Of a stretch of 27,692 bases of DNA, positions 1-11,575 are shown piece after piece. The translations under genes and the position numbers were made by a program. The stretch covers positions 1 to 27,692 of the forward strand of contig JALJEE010000169.1 in NCBI GenBank assembly GCA_023231475.1, read 5' to 3'. The stretch comes from Seison nebaliae. Taxonomy: Eukaryota; Rotifera; Pararotatoria; Seisonacea; Seisonidae. The notes below the pieces were generated by a model. The model saw only the letters and a list, made by a program, of their open reading frames with translations. It was not told the DNA's origin and made no database searches. Within the stretch, counting starts at the first letter, position 1. The number at the start of each line of letters is the position of its first letter.

Positions 1-335
1 TTTTTGTTTGTAACGTTATAGTTACTTAAAAGCAAGCAGTAACATTAACGTTTAACTTTGAAGAAAGTTACCGTAATTACAACTAAAAATTGTACATAAA
101 AGTAATATTTTAGCTCTTTTCAAAAAAAAAATTGATTTGTCGTAATAAAAAAAAAACTAACCAATGATTATAAATAAATGACATATACCAGATATTTTTC
201 TAAAGAAAAATTTCTAAATAAATGACTTGAAATTTCGGCTATAATATAATAAATATGATAGACAGACATAAATGACAGACTATAATTATAGAACAGACAT
301 AAAATAATAATTATAATAATATGACATAATGTATT
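1..335. other. AT-rich non-coding flank
   Basis: No gene is supported here. The stretch is strongly AT-rich with A and T homopolymers. It holds a small inverted repeat at 54-69 (AACTTT, four bases, AAAGTT) and a short direct repeat, ACAGACATAAA, seen twice around 262-305 on either side of the palindrome CTATAATTATAG. None of this points to a function. Confidence 0.6.
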
Positions 336-454
336 ATCTGAATTCGATCAATTTCATTCGATTTCTTCTTACAAAGATAATATGGATCATTAATGGCAGC
401 TGTCGCCCAAGAAATACCAGTTTTTTGACCAGTTCCAAACACTGACGATCCATA
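336..454 (-). repeat. Perfect 119-bp inverted copy of an internal NUP210 coding segment
   Basis: Read on the minus strand, this stretch is base-for-base identical to 1869-1987, which lies in the NUP210 coding exon (about residues 244-283). I compared the two copies by eye along their full length and found no mismatch. Identity stops at both ends. An 8-bp direct repeat, TGTATTAT, lies at 330-337 and 456-463 and brackets the copy like a target-site duplication, though chance is possible in such AT-rich DNA. The copy has no start codon or splice context that would make it coding. If transcribed with the downstream gene it would be antisense to that gene's own coding sequence. An assembly or library artefact remains possible. 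Confidence 0.95.
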
Positions 455-1139
455 TTGTATTATTTATAATTGTAATTATATAGCGCTATCGAAAACTAAC
501 CAGGATTTTTTATGGGTGACGAAATCAGACCGATTCGACCTGAAAATAAAGAGAATTTTGAAAATGAAAAAAAAAAATTTCCTTTTTATTTCATACATAT
601 CATTATTAACATAATACATAATTAATTAAAAAAGAATTGAAAAATTAAATTAAAAACATCAGTAATAAGCAATTGACTTTATACTTGTTAATTGTTAGCT
701 TACAGTTTATTAACAAAAACGATCCATGCTTTGTTTACAGAAAAAACAGAAAAACTTAAACATTTTCATTCTACTCTATAAAACAGAGTATGTCTTTATT
801 TCTGTCTTATGTCGTGTTCTATTAGATTTTCTGTTTCACTTTGTCTTCTCGATGGTTACACATAAGTATCTTAAGCTTAGTACCTCTTGGACTATTTCGT
901 CTGAAAATCGATAAAAGATAGTTTGTGATTGAACTGAAGTTGTTAGGTTGCAATTAGAAATGTTTTTGAAAGCTAAAATTTTAATAAATTAATTTGAATA
1001 TTTCTTCACTTTTCCCATCTTTTTTACGAACAAATTTTTTGGTGGTGAATCTGAATTTGAAAACGATGAAAAAATGTTCTTTACTATTTTATTTCAAATT
1101 TTTTTTTAGAGAATTTTTCTTTTCATAATTTTTCGTTTC
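455..1139. other. 5' flank of NUP210, possibly with a 5'UTR exon end
   Basis: AT-rich DNA lies just upstream of the NUP210 start. I see no coding gene; the small open frame at 726-914 has no recognisable content. A T-run ending in AG at 1108-1109 looks like a 3' splice site about 30 nt before the ATG, so a non-coding first exon may lie further upstream. No clear TATA box or initiator can be assigned. Confidence 0.4.
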
Positions 1140-4100
1140 ATGGGAAGAGATATGTTGACGTTTCTTCATATTCTTTCTTTGTGGATTGTTATGGTGGAAT
1201 CATCGGAATATTTACGACCATATGTTAGTGGAATTATTGGAATGGAGGAGAATAATGTGTTATTACCGATCACTAATCGTTATTTGATGAATTACACTCT
1301 GGTGGTAATTGGAGGAGAGAAAGGATGTTTCAATTGGCAAGAGATGGGAGATATGAATTTATTAGATATTATTCCCATTTATAATAATGAGAGAAATGAA
1401 GAGATTCCTTATCGAGAATCAGGTAGGAATTGTGCGTCGAAGGCTGTTGTCAAATTGAGAGACATCCACAAACATGCTAATGGGAAGAGAACGACAGCCG
1501 TTTTGGCTAGCGATGAAACGACGAGAACTCATTTGAGAACGGCAGTGACATACGCTGAAATTCGATCATTGGAAGTTGTGACGAAAAGTAAGAAATATTT
1601 CCTCAATTTACCTGAACAGATATCATTAGACGGTTACGATGAATTTGGTAATCGATTCTCGACATTGAAAGGAATTTCATTTATTTGGATGTTGGACACC
1701 GAAGAGATAACGAAAGAGAATTTGAAAAATTTAATTTTATCAAATTCATGGAAAAAATATTCGGTTCAGTCATTAAACGAAGAAATAGAGAATGTGAAAA
1801 TTTCAAGAGTTTCAGAAACAGACGTCGTTCCTAAACGTGATTTATTGGAAATGGAACAATTGTCTTTGTATGGATCGTCAGTGTTTGGAACTGGTCAAAA
1901 AACTGGTATTTCTTGGGCGACAGCTGCCATTAATGATCCATATTATCTTTGTAAGAAGAAATCGAATGAAATTGATCGAATTCAGATTATTGATGAAGCG
2001 ACATCGTTATATGAGAAACGATATCGACAAAATGAAGAAAAGAAATCGGAATTACTTCCGAAATTATGTGTGCGAACTCCATCATTCGAAGTGATAGTTC
2101 ATGCTCGACTTTCTATTTCACCATCAAGTGATCGATATATATTGGTGGGAGGAATTGTTCATTATCGATTATTAATTGGGACAACAGAGAATTTTGACGA
2201 ACCATTCCACTTTGCTAATTCTCCTCAATATTTTGTTAGTGTTCAATTGGAAACGGTTGGACGATTAGTGAAAACAAGAGAAATGATAGACGATCATTCA
2301 TTGCAATCGGTGGAAGCGACAAGTTTAGGAATAACCAATATCGAAATACATGATGAAGTGTTGGAGAAGGAGATGGCGAAACAAATAGTGACATTACCCG
2401 AATCGACGATGATGGTGGTTGAACCGTCACGAATTGAATTGAGAATATTCTTCAAATTAAAACGGAATGAATTTATGACTAAAGATAAATGGATCGAAAT
2501 TAGGAAGAATGATGATCAATTTATTCTGTTTGAAAATGAAACTTACAAATTCCAATTGGAATTGTTCGACGATGAAAATCATCAAATTTTCATTTGTGAC
2601 AATTATCGATTCGAATGGAAATTCGATTCATTACATCTCCGCAATATTTCAAGAAATGGAATCTTCCATCAATTCCATACCATCGCACCGGGTGAATCGT
2701 TGATGGAAAGTGAATTTTTAGGAGTTATGTCCATTTTTCAAGACAAATTCCTCCAACAAACTTTTCCGTTGAAGAAAGAAATTCGTCTGCTTATTCTCAA
2801 AGAATTGTCCGTTCTTCCCACTTATTCACATTGGTTGGTGAATAAAAATTTTGAAAATTTGACATTTCCAATTGAGGTGGATGTAGAAGGAGGAACTGGT
2901 AGATATTTCTGCGACTGTAAATTGGATGACAAAGATTTTTTGGAATTCTCTTCTAGAAATTTTACCGGACAATTATTCTACGATATTAGTCGTGAAGATT
3001 TTAGTGGAGAGACGGTGGAATGTGTGATTGGAGACGAAGTGATTCGAAATGATGATTGGCCCTCATTAAATGAACGATTGAGTCGAAAAATATTTTTCCG
3101 TTTTAATTCAATGAGTTCGGTTCGATTAGAAATTGAGAATTTGGGATGTTATACCACGGAGAATAAGAACAATTTATTGAATCTAATTGAAGGACAAGTA
3201 TTTGCTTATGGTCTCTCATTGATAACGAAGAATGATGGAGAGAGAATAAGAGATTGTCGTTTGATCAAAGAGATTCTTTCAATTAAAATGACTCGTTCGT
3301 CTATCGTTTCAATTTCAGATAATTTGGATAAATCTGATGAATTCTGTTCCATCATTTATTTGAAAGGTGAGACGATTGGACAAACAATTGTCAATTTTCA
3401 TTTAGAAATAAATCATCCATTATCAATAAATTCACATTCTTCCTCCAATCTCTTCAATTGGAGAATGGATGACGATATCGATAATGATGTTGACGGAAAT
3501 GATAATGATGAGAAATTATATGTGAATGTTTGGGATGGTACGATGATGGATTATAATAAGATTTTACGTTTTACCAAAATTGATTCATCTTTCTCATCCA
3601 AAATCTTTTTAACTCCCAATAATATGGTGAGAATTCCATTGAAATCTCCCAGTTCTATTCGTCATTTTTCTGCATTAACCTCCGTTCAAATCGATGAAAT
3701 TAAAGTAACACAATCATATATGAAAAATATGACACTTATTATGCATCGAAATCATTCTACAAATTCAATTACTATGAATTGTACGACTAAAACGAGAGGA
3801 TATGGAAGAGTGTTAATTAATACCATTTATATCAGTCCATGTCATCATTTGAATCATGTGAAGGAAGTGGAAGTGTTTTGTTCTCAACCGACCAAAGCTG
3901 TCATTATTCCGGATGTGGTGGATAAATATCATTGTTTCTCTGATCAACGGAAATTGATCGATCGTTTCCAATCTGTTCCTTCAACATTTCAATTAATTGA
4001 TGATTTCAATGTCTTCTCTCGTACCAGTTTCCTGATGGGCGATTTCATCGATATAACTATCGTTGGATTTGATGATGAATTAAATGAATTTAATTCACAA

Positions 4101-7100
4101 AGTCCATTAGATATCTTATGGAATCATCATGATTTCAATGATGAACGTTCAGTGAAAAATGATAGATTTATGTCGTATCTTTTGAAAATTGAAAAGAAAC
4201 CGGGCGATTATTATAACAGTATCCGATTATTATCTTCCAATTATTTAGGTTACGTTCAACATCAAGGACAAGTTGGTTGGATAAATGATTCCATCGAAGC
4301 AATCCCATTAAAGACGAAGATTATCGATATGATTTCTTTACGAATTTATTCTCATCCACTTCCATTGACTGATGAGATGAAATTGAATGAGAAGATGATT
4401 TCTTGGAAAATTTTTTTGGTTGACACATTCGAAATCGTTTTCGATATTATTGGTGGTAGCGATTTTTATCTGTATGATGGTGATGAAGAAATTCTTGAGA
4501 TTTTCATTTTGGAGAATGATCGTTTATCAATCAAAGGCAAATCGATTGGTAAAGGAAATTTGACAGTGATTGATCGATGTCAATTTTCAGTTAATAATCG
4601 AATATCCAATCAATTAACAAGTGGAATGGAAGTGGTTGATTTAAATGAAATTTTTATGAAAGATAATTATCGATTTGAAATGGGAGAAACGATTAATATC
4701 GATATGTTAATTACTGATACAATGAATGATTCTATTCCATCCATTTATTTCCATGAACGACTTCTAAAAATTTCATTCGAATTCATAGAGAATGATGGAG
4801 AAGATGTTGAAGAGTTGGTCAATTATCAGATCGATGGGAATTCCTTTCAAAATTTCTCCGTTCGATTACGATTGTCGACGGAACGTACAGGAATCATTTG
4901 GTTGAAAGTGAAAGTATCTTATGAAGAAAATTCGGAGAAATTCATTTGGAAAGAAACTAAATTGATCATTTATTCACCACTTCGTTTATTACCTGAAACG
5001 ACCATAATCATTCCTTGTACGGAAATCGATATGACGATTAGTGGAGGACCGTCAGTGGAAGATTTAGTAGAATATCAATTAGAATTTATTGAAAAGAATT
5101 TAATTGGTCGAATGAAAAATCGAACGATTCTTGGTGTTACTGAAGGAGATACTCGATTAGTTGCCACAGCATTTGATAGTCGATCCAATATCGCTTCAAT
5201 TCGTGTCATTGAACCACAACATTTCCGTTTATTCACTCCAATCGATACAATCAATTCACATGAATCAATTCCAATTTGGATTGAATTGATTGATGAAAGA
5301 ATGAATGATGAATATGGAAAAATGAGAATATTTCCATATCAATTATCATCAGCGAAAAAAATGAATTTATATTCAAAAGAATCTTATTCATTAATTCGAA
5401 GTGAATGGCAAATTAGTGGAATCGATCGAGAAGATTATAGTTATGAATCATCGATCGAATTAAATGGAAATTATCGAATCCTCAAATTCTTCAAACAATC
5501 CACCATTACCATCTCAGTCACCGTTTTCTGGTATCAAGGAGGATCATGCGTCACCAATATTTCGTATTTGAATTCTGATGATTTTTATCGATCGACCGAA
5601 TATCGTAAATTTTCCACGAAACTCCAATTGAAAGTGAATGAACGATTATTTTCCCTTTCACCATTTATCAAAGAAAAACAACGGAAATATTATGCTACAT
5701 TACTTGTACCTTATCATACGGAATTCGATATATCTCTTAATGATAATTTTTATGATTGTCATTCCACCATCTGTACGAAAGAATGTCGATGTATGGTAGA
5801 TGATGGAAATGAGAATTTCAATAAAATTTCCATTAAATCAACGAATGAATTAGTAGGAATCTCATCCCAATATGTCACTTATGCCACTTATCAATTACTT
5901 AATGATCATCATGTGAAAAAAGTGAAGATAAATTATCATGATAAATTTGGTCGAACATTTGATATTGTTCCAACTCAATTCAAATTATCAATAAAATCAT
6001 TGAGAAATTATCAGAATATAAAAATCGTTTCGAATGAATTAGTTGAGATTGGAATTGAGACGATCGATCAGAATTATCATTTTCAAATTCAAATCCAAGA
6101 TAAAACGAAACTTTTCCTCAAAGATATGCTCACCATCGATCTCACCATTCTCATCGAAAATAATTTAACTCCATTCGATTTGAAGAGTTCAAAGATTAGT
6201 TTACAACTTTTCGACATTCTCCAATTGACGACGGGAGAAGATGGAATAAATGAAAAACGAATAACGAATGACAATGGTTGTCTCAATTGGTTCGATCATT
6301 CGACGGCGGTTGTCATTGGTATTTGTGAGAAGAATCCGATTGTCGTTAATTTCGGTTACCAAACCGCCATCATTCCAATGAAGAAGAATCAATTGGAGTT
6401 CCAAATGACATTTCTCACAACCTCCGAATTGACGGACAAGAATTATTTGTTTGGTATTGAGAAAGGTCATATGGAATTCATTCCGTCCATATTGGACATT
6501 CCATTAAAATTGAATTTTGATGGTGGAAATGTGATTCATCCAAAATTCGTGAGTGATATGAATTTGAAGAATGGATTTATCGATATCGATAATGATCAAT
6601 CAATTCTTCCATTTCAATGTAATTTAATGATGGTACGATTTGATCAACTCTATTTCCGACTCAATCAACAACGAACGGCAATGCGAAGACAAAATTGGAA
6701 TTTGACTGCAGATCATTGGTTCTCCGAATTGAAGAATAGTCTCGTCAAATGGACATATGTGGATGTGACAACATCGTTCGATTTAGGAAAAGAACGATAT
6801 GTTTGTCGTTTGAATCAAACAGTTTGGGATGAGAATTTAATAGAAAGGAAAATACATCTTGATGAATTAATGGAAATGCTTTGGAAGGAAACAGATATTT
6901 CCAATAAACAATTTGAAGAAATTCGATCAATTTTAATGAAAAGTTTCGATGAAATCATTTTGACGATAATGAAATATTCGAAGGAGAAGGAATCGATCGG
7001 AAGAGAAGTAATGGATAGTCAACACATTTTCCAATTCCTCTTAGAAAAGAGAGAGAATACAGAGAAATTTTATCGAATTCATTTACGGAAAGGTCCAAAA

Positions 7101-8362
7101 ATTAATCCAAAAAAAATTTATTTAAAAAATCATTATATCGATATCGAGATAGAATTGAACGATATTTCCATCAAATCTCTCCATATCAATCACGACGATT
7201 GTCAATTGAAACGACTTTCTGTTACTGACAAACGAACGATTTTACGAGTAGAAAGACAAATGTTATTGTCTAATCTTCAATCAACAGAAAATCTCATTCA
7301 AATAACAACGATTAATGATCTCTCATTTCACTTTCCCATTACTATTCATCCAATCAGGAAATCCCAAACATTCATGATAAATAAATTATATGGAAGTTTT
7401 ATGGAAAGTCAAATGAATCGATTCGAAGGAAATATAGTGAAGAATGGAGAGAAGTATGAAGATTCCGAACAATTACGTTTGAAATTGATCGATCGAGAAT
7501 TGGAGAAAGGGAATGGTCGTTGTCTTACAAGAATTTGCAATTTTTATTCATATCTTGCTGATTTGAAAGATGCGAAAGATATGGATGTAATGGAGACGAT
7601 CGAATTGCTCACATTATTTGCACTCGTCGATTATGATGAGAGTACGGTGAGAGAAATCAATAATTTGACGGAATCAGGAATCGATTGGAATCGATCATCT
7701 TTCGGAATTTTTAAGACATTATCTCAATTCTTCAATTATTTCTATCTGACAAATGAGAAAACGGAAAAATATAAAAAGTTTTATGGTGAACGAATTTCAA
7801 CCAAATCAATAATGTCTCACTTCACCTCCTACTTCTCTTACATTCCTCTCATTCTGGGATTGATATTTCTTCTCATCATCATTATCAGTTAATTTCATTT
7901 TTTTTTTTATTTTTTTTATTTAATTTTATTTAATGAATGAAAGGATTTTATACCAATTCGAGAAAGAGACCAAAATCCTTCGATTTAAGTCGTCGACAAT
8001 ATCGTCCTACACAACCAATTCGTCACTGTACCAGATCACGTTACTTTATTTTCTTTAATTTTTATTTCTTTTAACAAAATTTATTATTTGTATTTGGAAT
8101 GGGAACAGCTGAAAAACAAGATGCTGTATTCATTAACAATATCAGACGACGGTTACCAGTCAAAAATATGAGATTAAATGGATCGATACAACCAGATATG
8201 ATGAAAGAAAATCATAGTAATCACCTCTCCACTCAACCAAATAGTTCATTGAGGCAAAGACATAGCGTATTGAGTCCACTTCAACAATGCAATATAAGAA
8301 ATATAAATACGTCCAATTCATCCAATATATGGTCACCATATCATCGCTCCAATAACAAATAA
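1140..8362 (+). CDS. NUP210: Nuclear pore membrane glycoprotein 210 (gp210/NUP210), three exons
   Basis: This is a type I membrane protein that lies mostly in the perinuclear space and surrounds the nuclear pore. Inferred exons are 1140-7887, 7944-8027 and 8109-8362, giving 2361 aa against about 1890 in vertebrates. An N-terminal signal peptide (about 1-22) is followed by gp210 hallmarks recognised from memory of vertebrate gp210: VLLP...NYTL...GCFNW (about 40-68), YILVGGIVHYRL, MMVVEPSRIEL and FDDENHQIFICDNYRFE. A BIG2-like segment lies near 1284-1355 (ISGGPS...ILGVTEGDTRLVATA). There are many N-x-S/T sites. One hydrophobic helix, about 2230-2249, ends the long exon. The two small exons, both after phase-1 introns, add a 112-residue basic tail ending IWSPYHRSNNK, which resembles the vertebrate gp210 C-terminus. 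The start is the first ATG before the signal peptide; Met5 is an alternative. Family assignment is firm; the exon junctions are inferred. Confidence 0.93.
7888..7943 (+). other. NUP210 intron 1 (56 nt, inferred)
   Basis: The donor GTTAAT overlaps the stop codon that ends the long exon (TAA at 7890-7892). The intron is T-rich and ends in AAAG, a weak, purine-rich acceptor. Removing it keeps the frame (A joined to GA gives Arg2250) and opens a basic tail immediately after the membrane helix, as expected for gp210. Without splicing, the protein would end right at the membrane. Confidence 0.7.
8028..8108 (+). other. NUP210 intron 2 (81 nt, inferred)
   Basis: The donor is GTACCA and the acceptor is GGAACAG. 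Splicing keeps the frame (T joined to CT gives Ser2278) and connects the tail to the frame that ends in IWSPYHRSNNK. If this intron were retained, the tail would instead run into a Phe-rich end and a TAA near 8075. The ATG at 8099 lies inside the intron, so the frame starting there is not a separate gene. Confidence 0.75.
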
Positions 8363-8550
8363 ATAACTCGTGATTTCTCTCCTTTTCTTGTTATATTCTT
8401 ACAAATATTTTTTTTATTCTCTAAGAAGTTACTTTATTTTCGTTTTTGGAATCATAATATGTTCTCTTTTCAAAAAATTCGAAGTGATTTTTTTTCCTCT
8501 TCGAAACAACTTTTCATCATACACCATTATCGTTATTTATCTCCAGACAA

Positions 8551-8556
8551 AATAAA
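8551..8556 (+). terminator. Polyadenylation signal AATAAA, probable NUP210 3' end
   Basis: A canonical AATAAA lies 189 nt after the inferred NUP210 stop, in a T-rich 3'UTR (8363-8550). It is the first clear signal downstream of the gene and is followed by a TTTTATTG stretch. Assignment rests on position only. Confidence 0.6.
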
Positions 8557-8579
8557 TATACATATTTTATTGAAAACAT

Positions 8580-9555
8580 AATTCAATTGAGGTTATAGTT
8601 ATCTTCCGTCGGTGAATATGCGTCGTAAAATTTCGAGGATGAAAATTAGAACTTAAAATTTATAAATTTTATTAAATTTAACTAATTTTTCCATATACGA
8701 TTCTTTAATTGTCACATGGACGAAACTGACTTGTGAATTTTTAATCTGTGATAAATCTCTTCAATTGATAGTCATATAGCTAATAAATTATCAATTCATT
8801 TGAGTGAAAATGGTGACACTAAATTGCAGAGGAGTGAAAGATGCATCTTCAGCGGAAAGAATTTAAGCTTCGATTAAAACGGTTAAACTAAAAGAACACT
8901 CTGTAAAATTTTTTCGAAAACGATCTGGACCAATTGACGAAAGTGACCGAATATCGATCAACTAATCGAGAAAGAGATTGGATAAAAAGAGGGGAATGTT
9001 AGAGAATGAACGACTACCAGTCGTCATTAACAACGCGACAGAAGAAGTTCAGAGAAAAATGAACAGGAAACTTTAGGAACAACAATGTTTTGACGTTCAT
9101 CTCTAGCATATGTCACCTTCTCATAGAGGAATAAATTATCATTTTGTTACTTTCTCTACTGTTTTTGTTAGTTGAACAAGGAAAAATCGATTGATATTAT
9201 CGATAATCAATAGGATGACATAACATAGCTTAGTGATGTTCGACTCTTGTCTATGTCTCAAAAACTTTCCAGTAAGTGAGAGAGTCAGTGAAAGTTATGT
9301 TATCATGTTCAAACTCTTTTCAAAACATAAAAATTTGGAAGACAGAAAAATTTCAATTGATTTTATCATCACGAAGCTTGGCGGTTGATTCTGTAATAAT
9401 TCGCTATCATCGACCAATGCAGGTACCCGTGTTCAAAATTGCTTTTATTAGAATTCTAAATTTAACGATCCAATTAATCCTACTCTGACATACAGGAATT
9501 CGAAGGGATGCGTAATCTTGTAATACGTAACTGGATATTAATTTTACAACATCAA
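8580..9555. other. Intergenic stretch, no feature recognised
   Basis: AT-rich sequence without a supported gene or RNA on either strand. Open frames such as 9276-9488 are short, lack recognisable motifs and look like chance. Confidence 0.5.
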
Positions 9556-9758
9556 TATATATTTATAAAAAAACGAGTAAAATTCATCAATTTTTACCCG
9601 AAAAACTAGCGGTTGAAATATGGGTTTTTCCATGTTTTTTTTGAAAATCATAGCAAAAATGTATTTAGTCGCTAAAGCCATGGAAAAACCCATATTTCAA
9701 CCCTTAGTTTTTCGGGAAATAAATTAATGAATTTTGCTCGTTTTTCTTTTAATATATA
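9556..9758. repeat. Long inverted repeat: two ~80-bp arms around a 44-bp loop
   Basis: The left arm (9556-9634) and right arm (9679-9758) are reverse complements at roughly 70 of 80 positions. The 24 bp next to the loop, from GGTTGAAATATGG to CCATG, pair perfectly. The loop is 9635-9678. The arms end in AT-rich sequence (TATATA) with no clear target-site duplication. The structure fits a miniature inverted-repeat element (MITE) or a locus for a long hairpin RNA. It carries no coding sequence, and I see no second copy in the window. Confidence 0.85.
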
Positions 9759-11510
9759 TCTTTTCAACGAGCTCAATCCAATAGTGTAAAAAAAATATGA
9801 TTTTTGATGTATTGTTATTGCAGCAAGAGCTCTGAATAAATTGAAAATAGAGAGAAAAAGAATAAACATTTTTAAGCCATATTTCCATCTATTATTAACA
9901 CTAATCTATATTTAATTTTCTATGTTAACATATTTTCTGAAACTTCAGAAAAATTCTTATCCAACTTTGTTAAAATTGTCTTCCTACGTACTACATATCC
10001 ATCTAATTAACGTAGTTGAAAAACATTTCTAAATTTTTCGAAGATATTTTCCTACAATCGTATTTTCGTTACATTAACCGGCAGTCATATGAGGATACCA
10101 TTTATCATATCCATAACACTTCTTGATTTCACAGTATTATCATGTACATCAGCGAGAACTATCGAATATATAGTTCCAAAACAGAAATTAGTGACATGTT
10201 CCAAACATTCGAAAAATTGAGATATTCTTCAAACCAATTTATTGAAATTGTTGAAAATATTTCAGAAAGAAAATTTAGCGAATGACAAATTATTTTCGTC
10301 GTTTCTTATATTTATAACTTCTTATTTATTTAAATCTTCTATTATTTAAAACTTGTAAACTCGTTAGCTCATGAATTTTGAATCTTGTACAAAATCTAAC
10401 ATAATATCTTTGTTCCAGAACTGAGAAAACTTGGAAAAAGTAAAATTTGTATCTTCCTTCTCTCCAATTTGAAAGTTTATTCTTTAAACTCACGATCAGT
10501 CAGTAAATTAGGAAAAATTTGAAGATTTATTTATGTTTGATAATTGTTTGTTTTTGATGAAGCAAGATAAATCGTAGAACAGTTAAGATTTGAAGTGACA
10601 TTTAGGGAAAAGTTCTATTCGTCGAAGTTCAATATAACTTTGTCAGAATTTGTAGTCGAATAATATTCATTGTCAAAATCGATTAATGATATTGATAAGA
10701 TGGAAATCTAAAGGTAAAAGTAAAAGTTCTGTTTTGAATAGATTTAATATCTTTATTGCCAATTAGGTTTACCTTGCGTAATTTTCATCATATTAATTTG
10801 AAGACATTCAGAAATGAAACATGAATTTTTGAAAGATTGTTTGCAACTAATCCCTAGACGCTAAATTAATTTTGGAATAAGTTCCTCAACCGTTCTCGAG
10901 TTTGATGTGACGAACGATGTGACTCTTCACGTGTTTCCGTCTCCTTGAATTTGTGTTATAATTAAAATCAGATACCGTGTTATGGTCCATGAGAGTTTCG
11001 TAAATTAATTGAATTAGAATTAAAAGCAGACATCAAGTGGGAAGTCATTTGAATGTTTTATTTAAAAATTTTACAGGGGATATGAAATATTTTTAATTTA
11101 GTTTAATTGATGGAATGTCTGAGAATGGAAAGTTGAAGGATGTTAATAATAATTTTGAATGCATTTCAAGAAGATGTATTGATGATAAAATATTTGCATA
11201 TTTTCTGCATCTATTTAGTCTTCTCGTATCTAGTCAGAATAAGAGTTGGGAAGGAAGCATAAATTCATTTCATTTACATGTAGATGTTGTGCATATATTT
11301 TTCCTTTCTCAATTTAGAGGGGAGGGGTTTGTCCCATTCCTCTCTCTCTCTTTAACAAATCCGACACTTGAACGATATCGACGTCGTGTTAACATAACGA
11401 CAAATAATTGTGCAAAAAGAAAAAAAGAATTGTAGGAATGACAATAATTTCATGTCGAACAAGAAATAAAAGAAGAATAAAAGAAGAGAAGAGATCTATC
11501 TTGTATTTCT
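9759..11510. other. Intergenic stretch, no gene supported
   Basis: AT-rich DNA with no recognisable exon. The open frame at 11115-11435 (106 codons) has no known motif and runs through a simple CT tract, so it is probably chance. A short G-rich run (GAGGGGAGGGG) is at about 11317-11327, followed by CTCTCTCTCTCT near 11340. Confidence 0.5.
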
Positions 11511-11575
11511 GATGATGATGATTATTATTATTCTTATTATTCTTATTTATATTATTATTATTATTATTATTATTT
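11511..11575. repeat. Interrupted GAT/ATT trinucleotide microsatellite
   Basis: Three GAT units lead into ATT repeats broken by TTC units. The longest clean ATT run is 11551-11573. It is non-coding. Confidence 0.9.

Noticed and set aside
680-700. 12-mer shared in inverted form between about 692 and about 27478
   Set aside because: Too short, and the flanks do not match. Chance similarity is likely in AT-rich DNA.
1837-6930. Small frames overlapping NUP210 in other frames
   Set aside because: Short, without known motifs, and inside a well-supported coding exon.
8099-8362. Separate 87-codon gene beginning at the ATG at 8099
   Set aside because: The first few codons fall in an inferred intron. 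The frame joins exactly to the NUP210 tail and ends in a gp210-like C-terminus.
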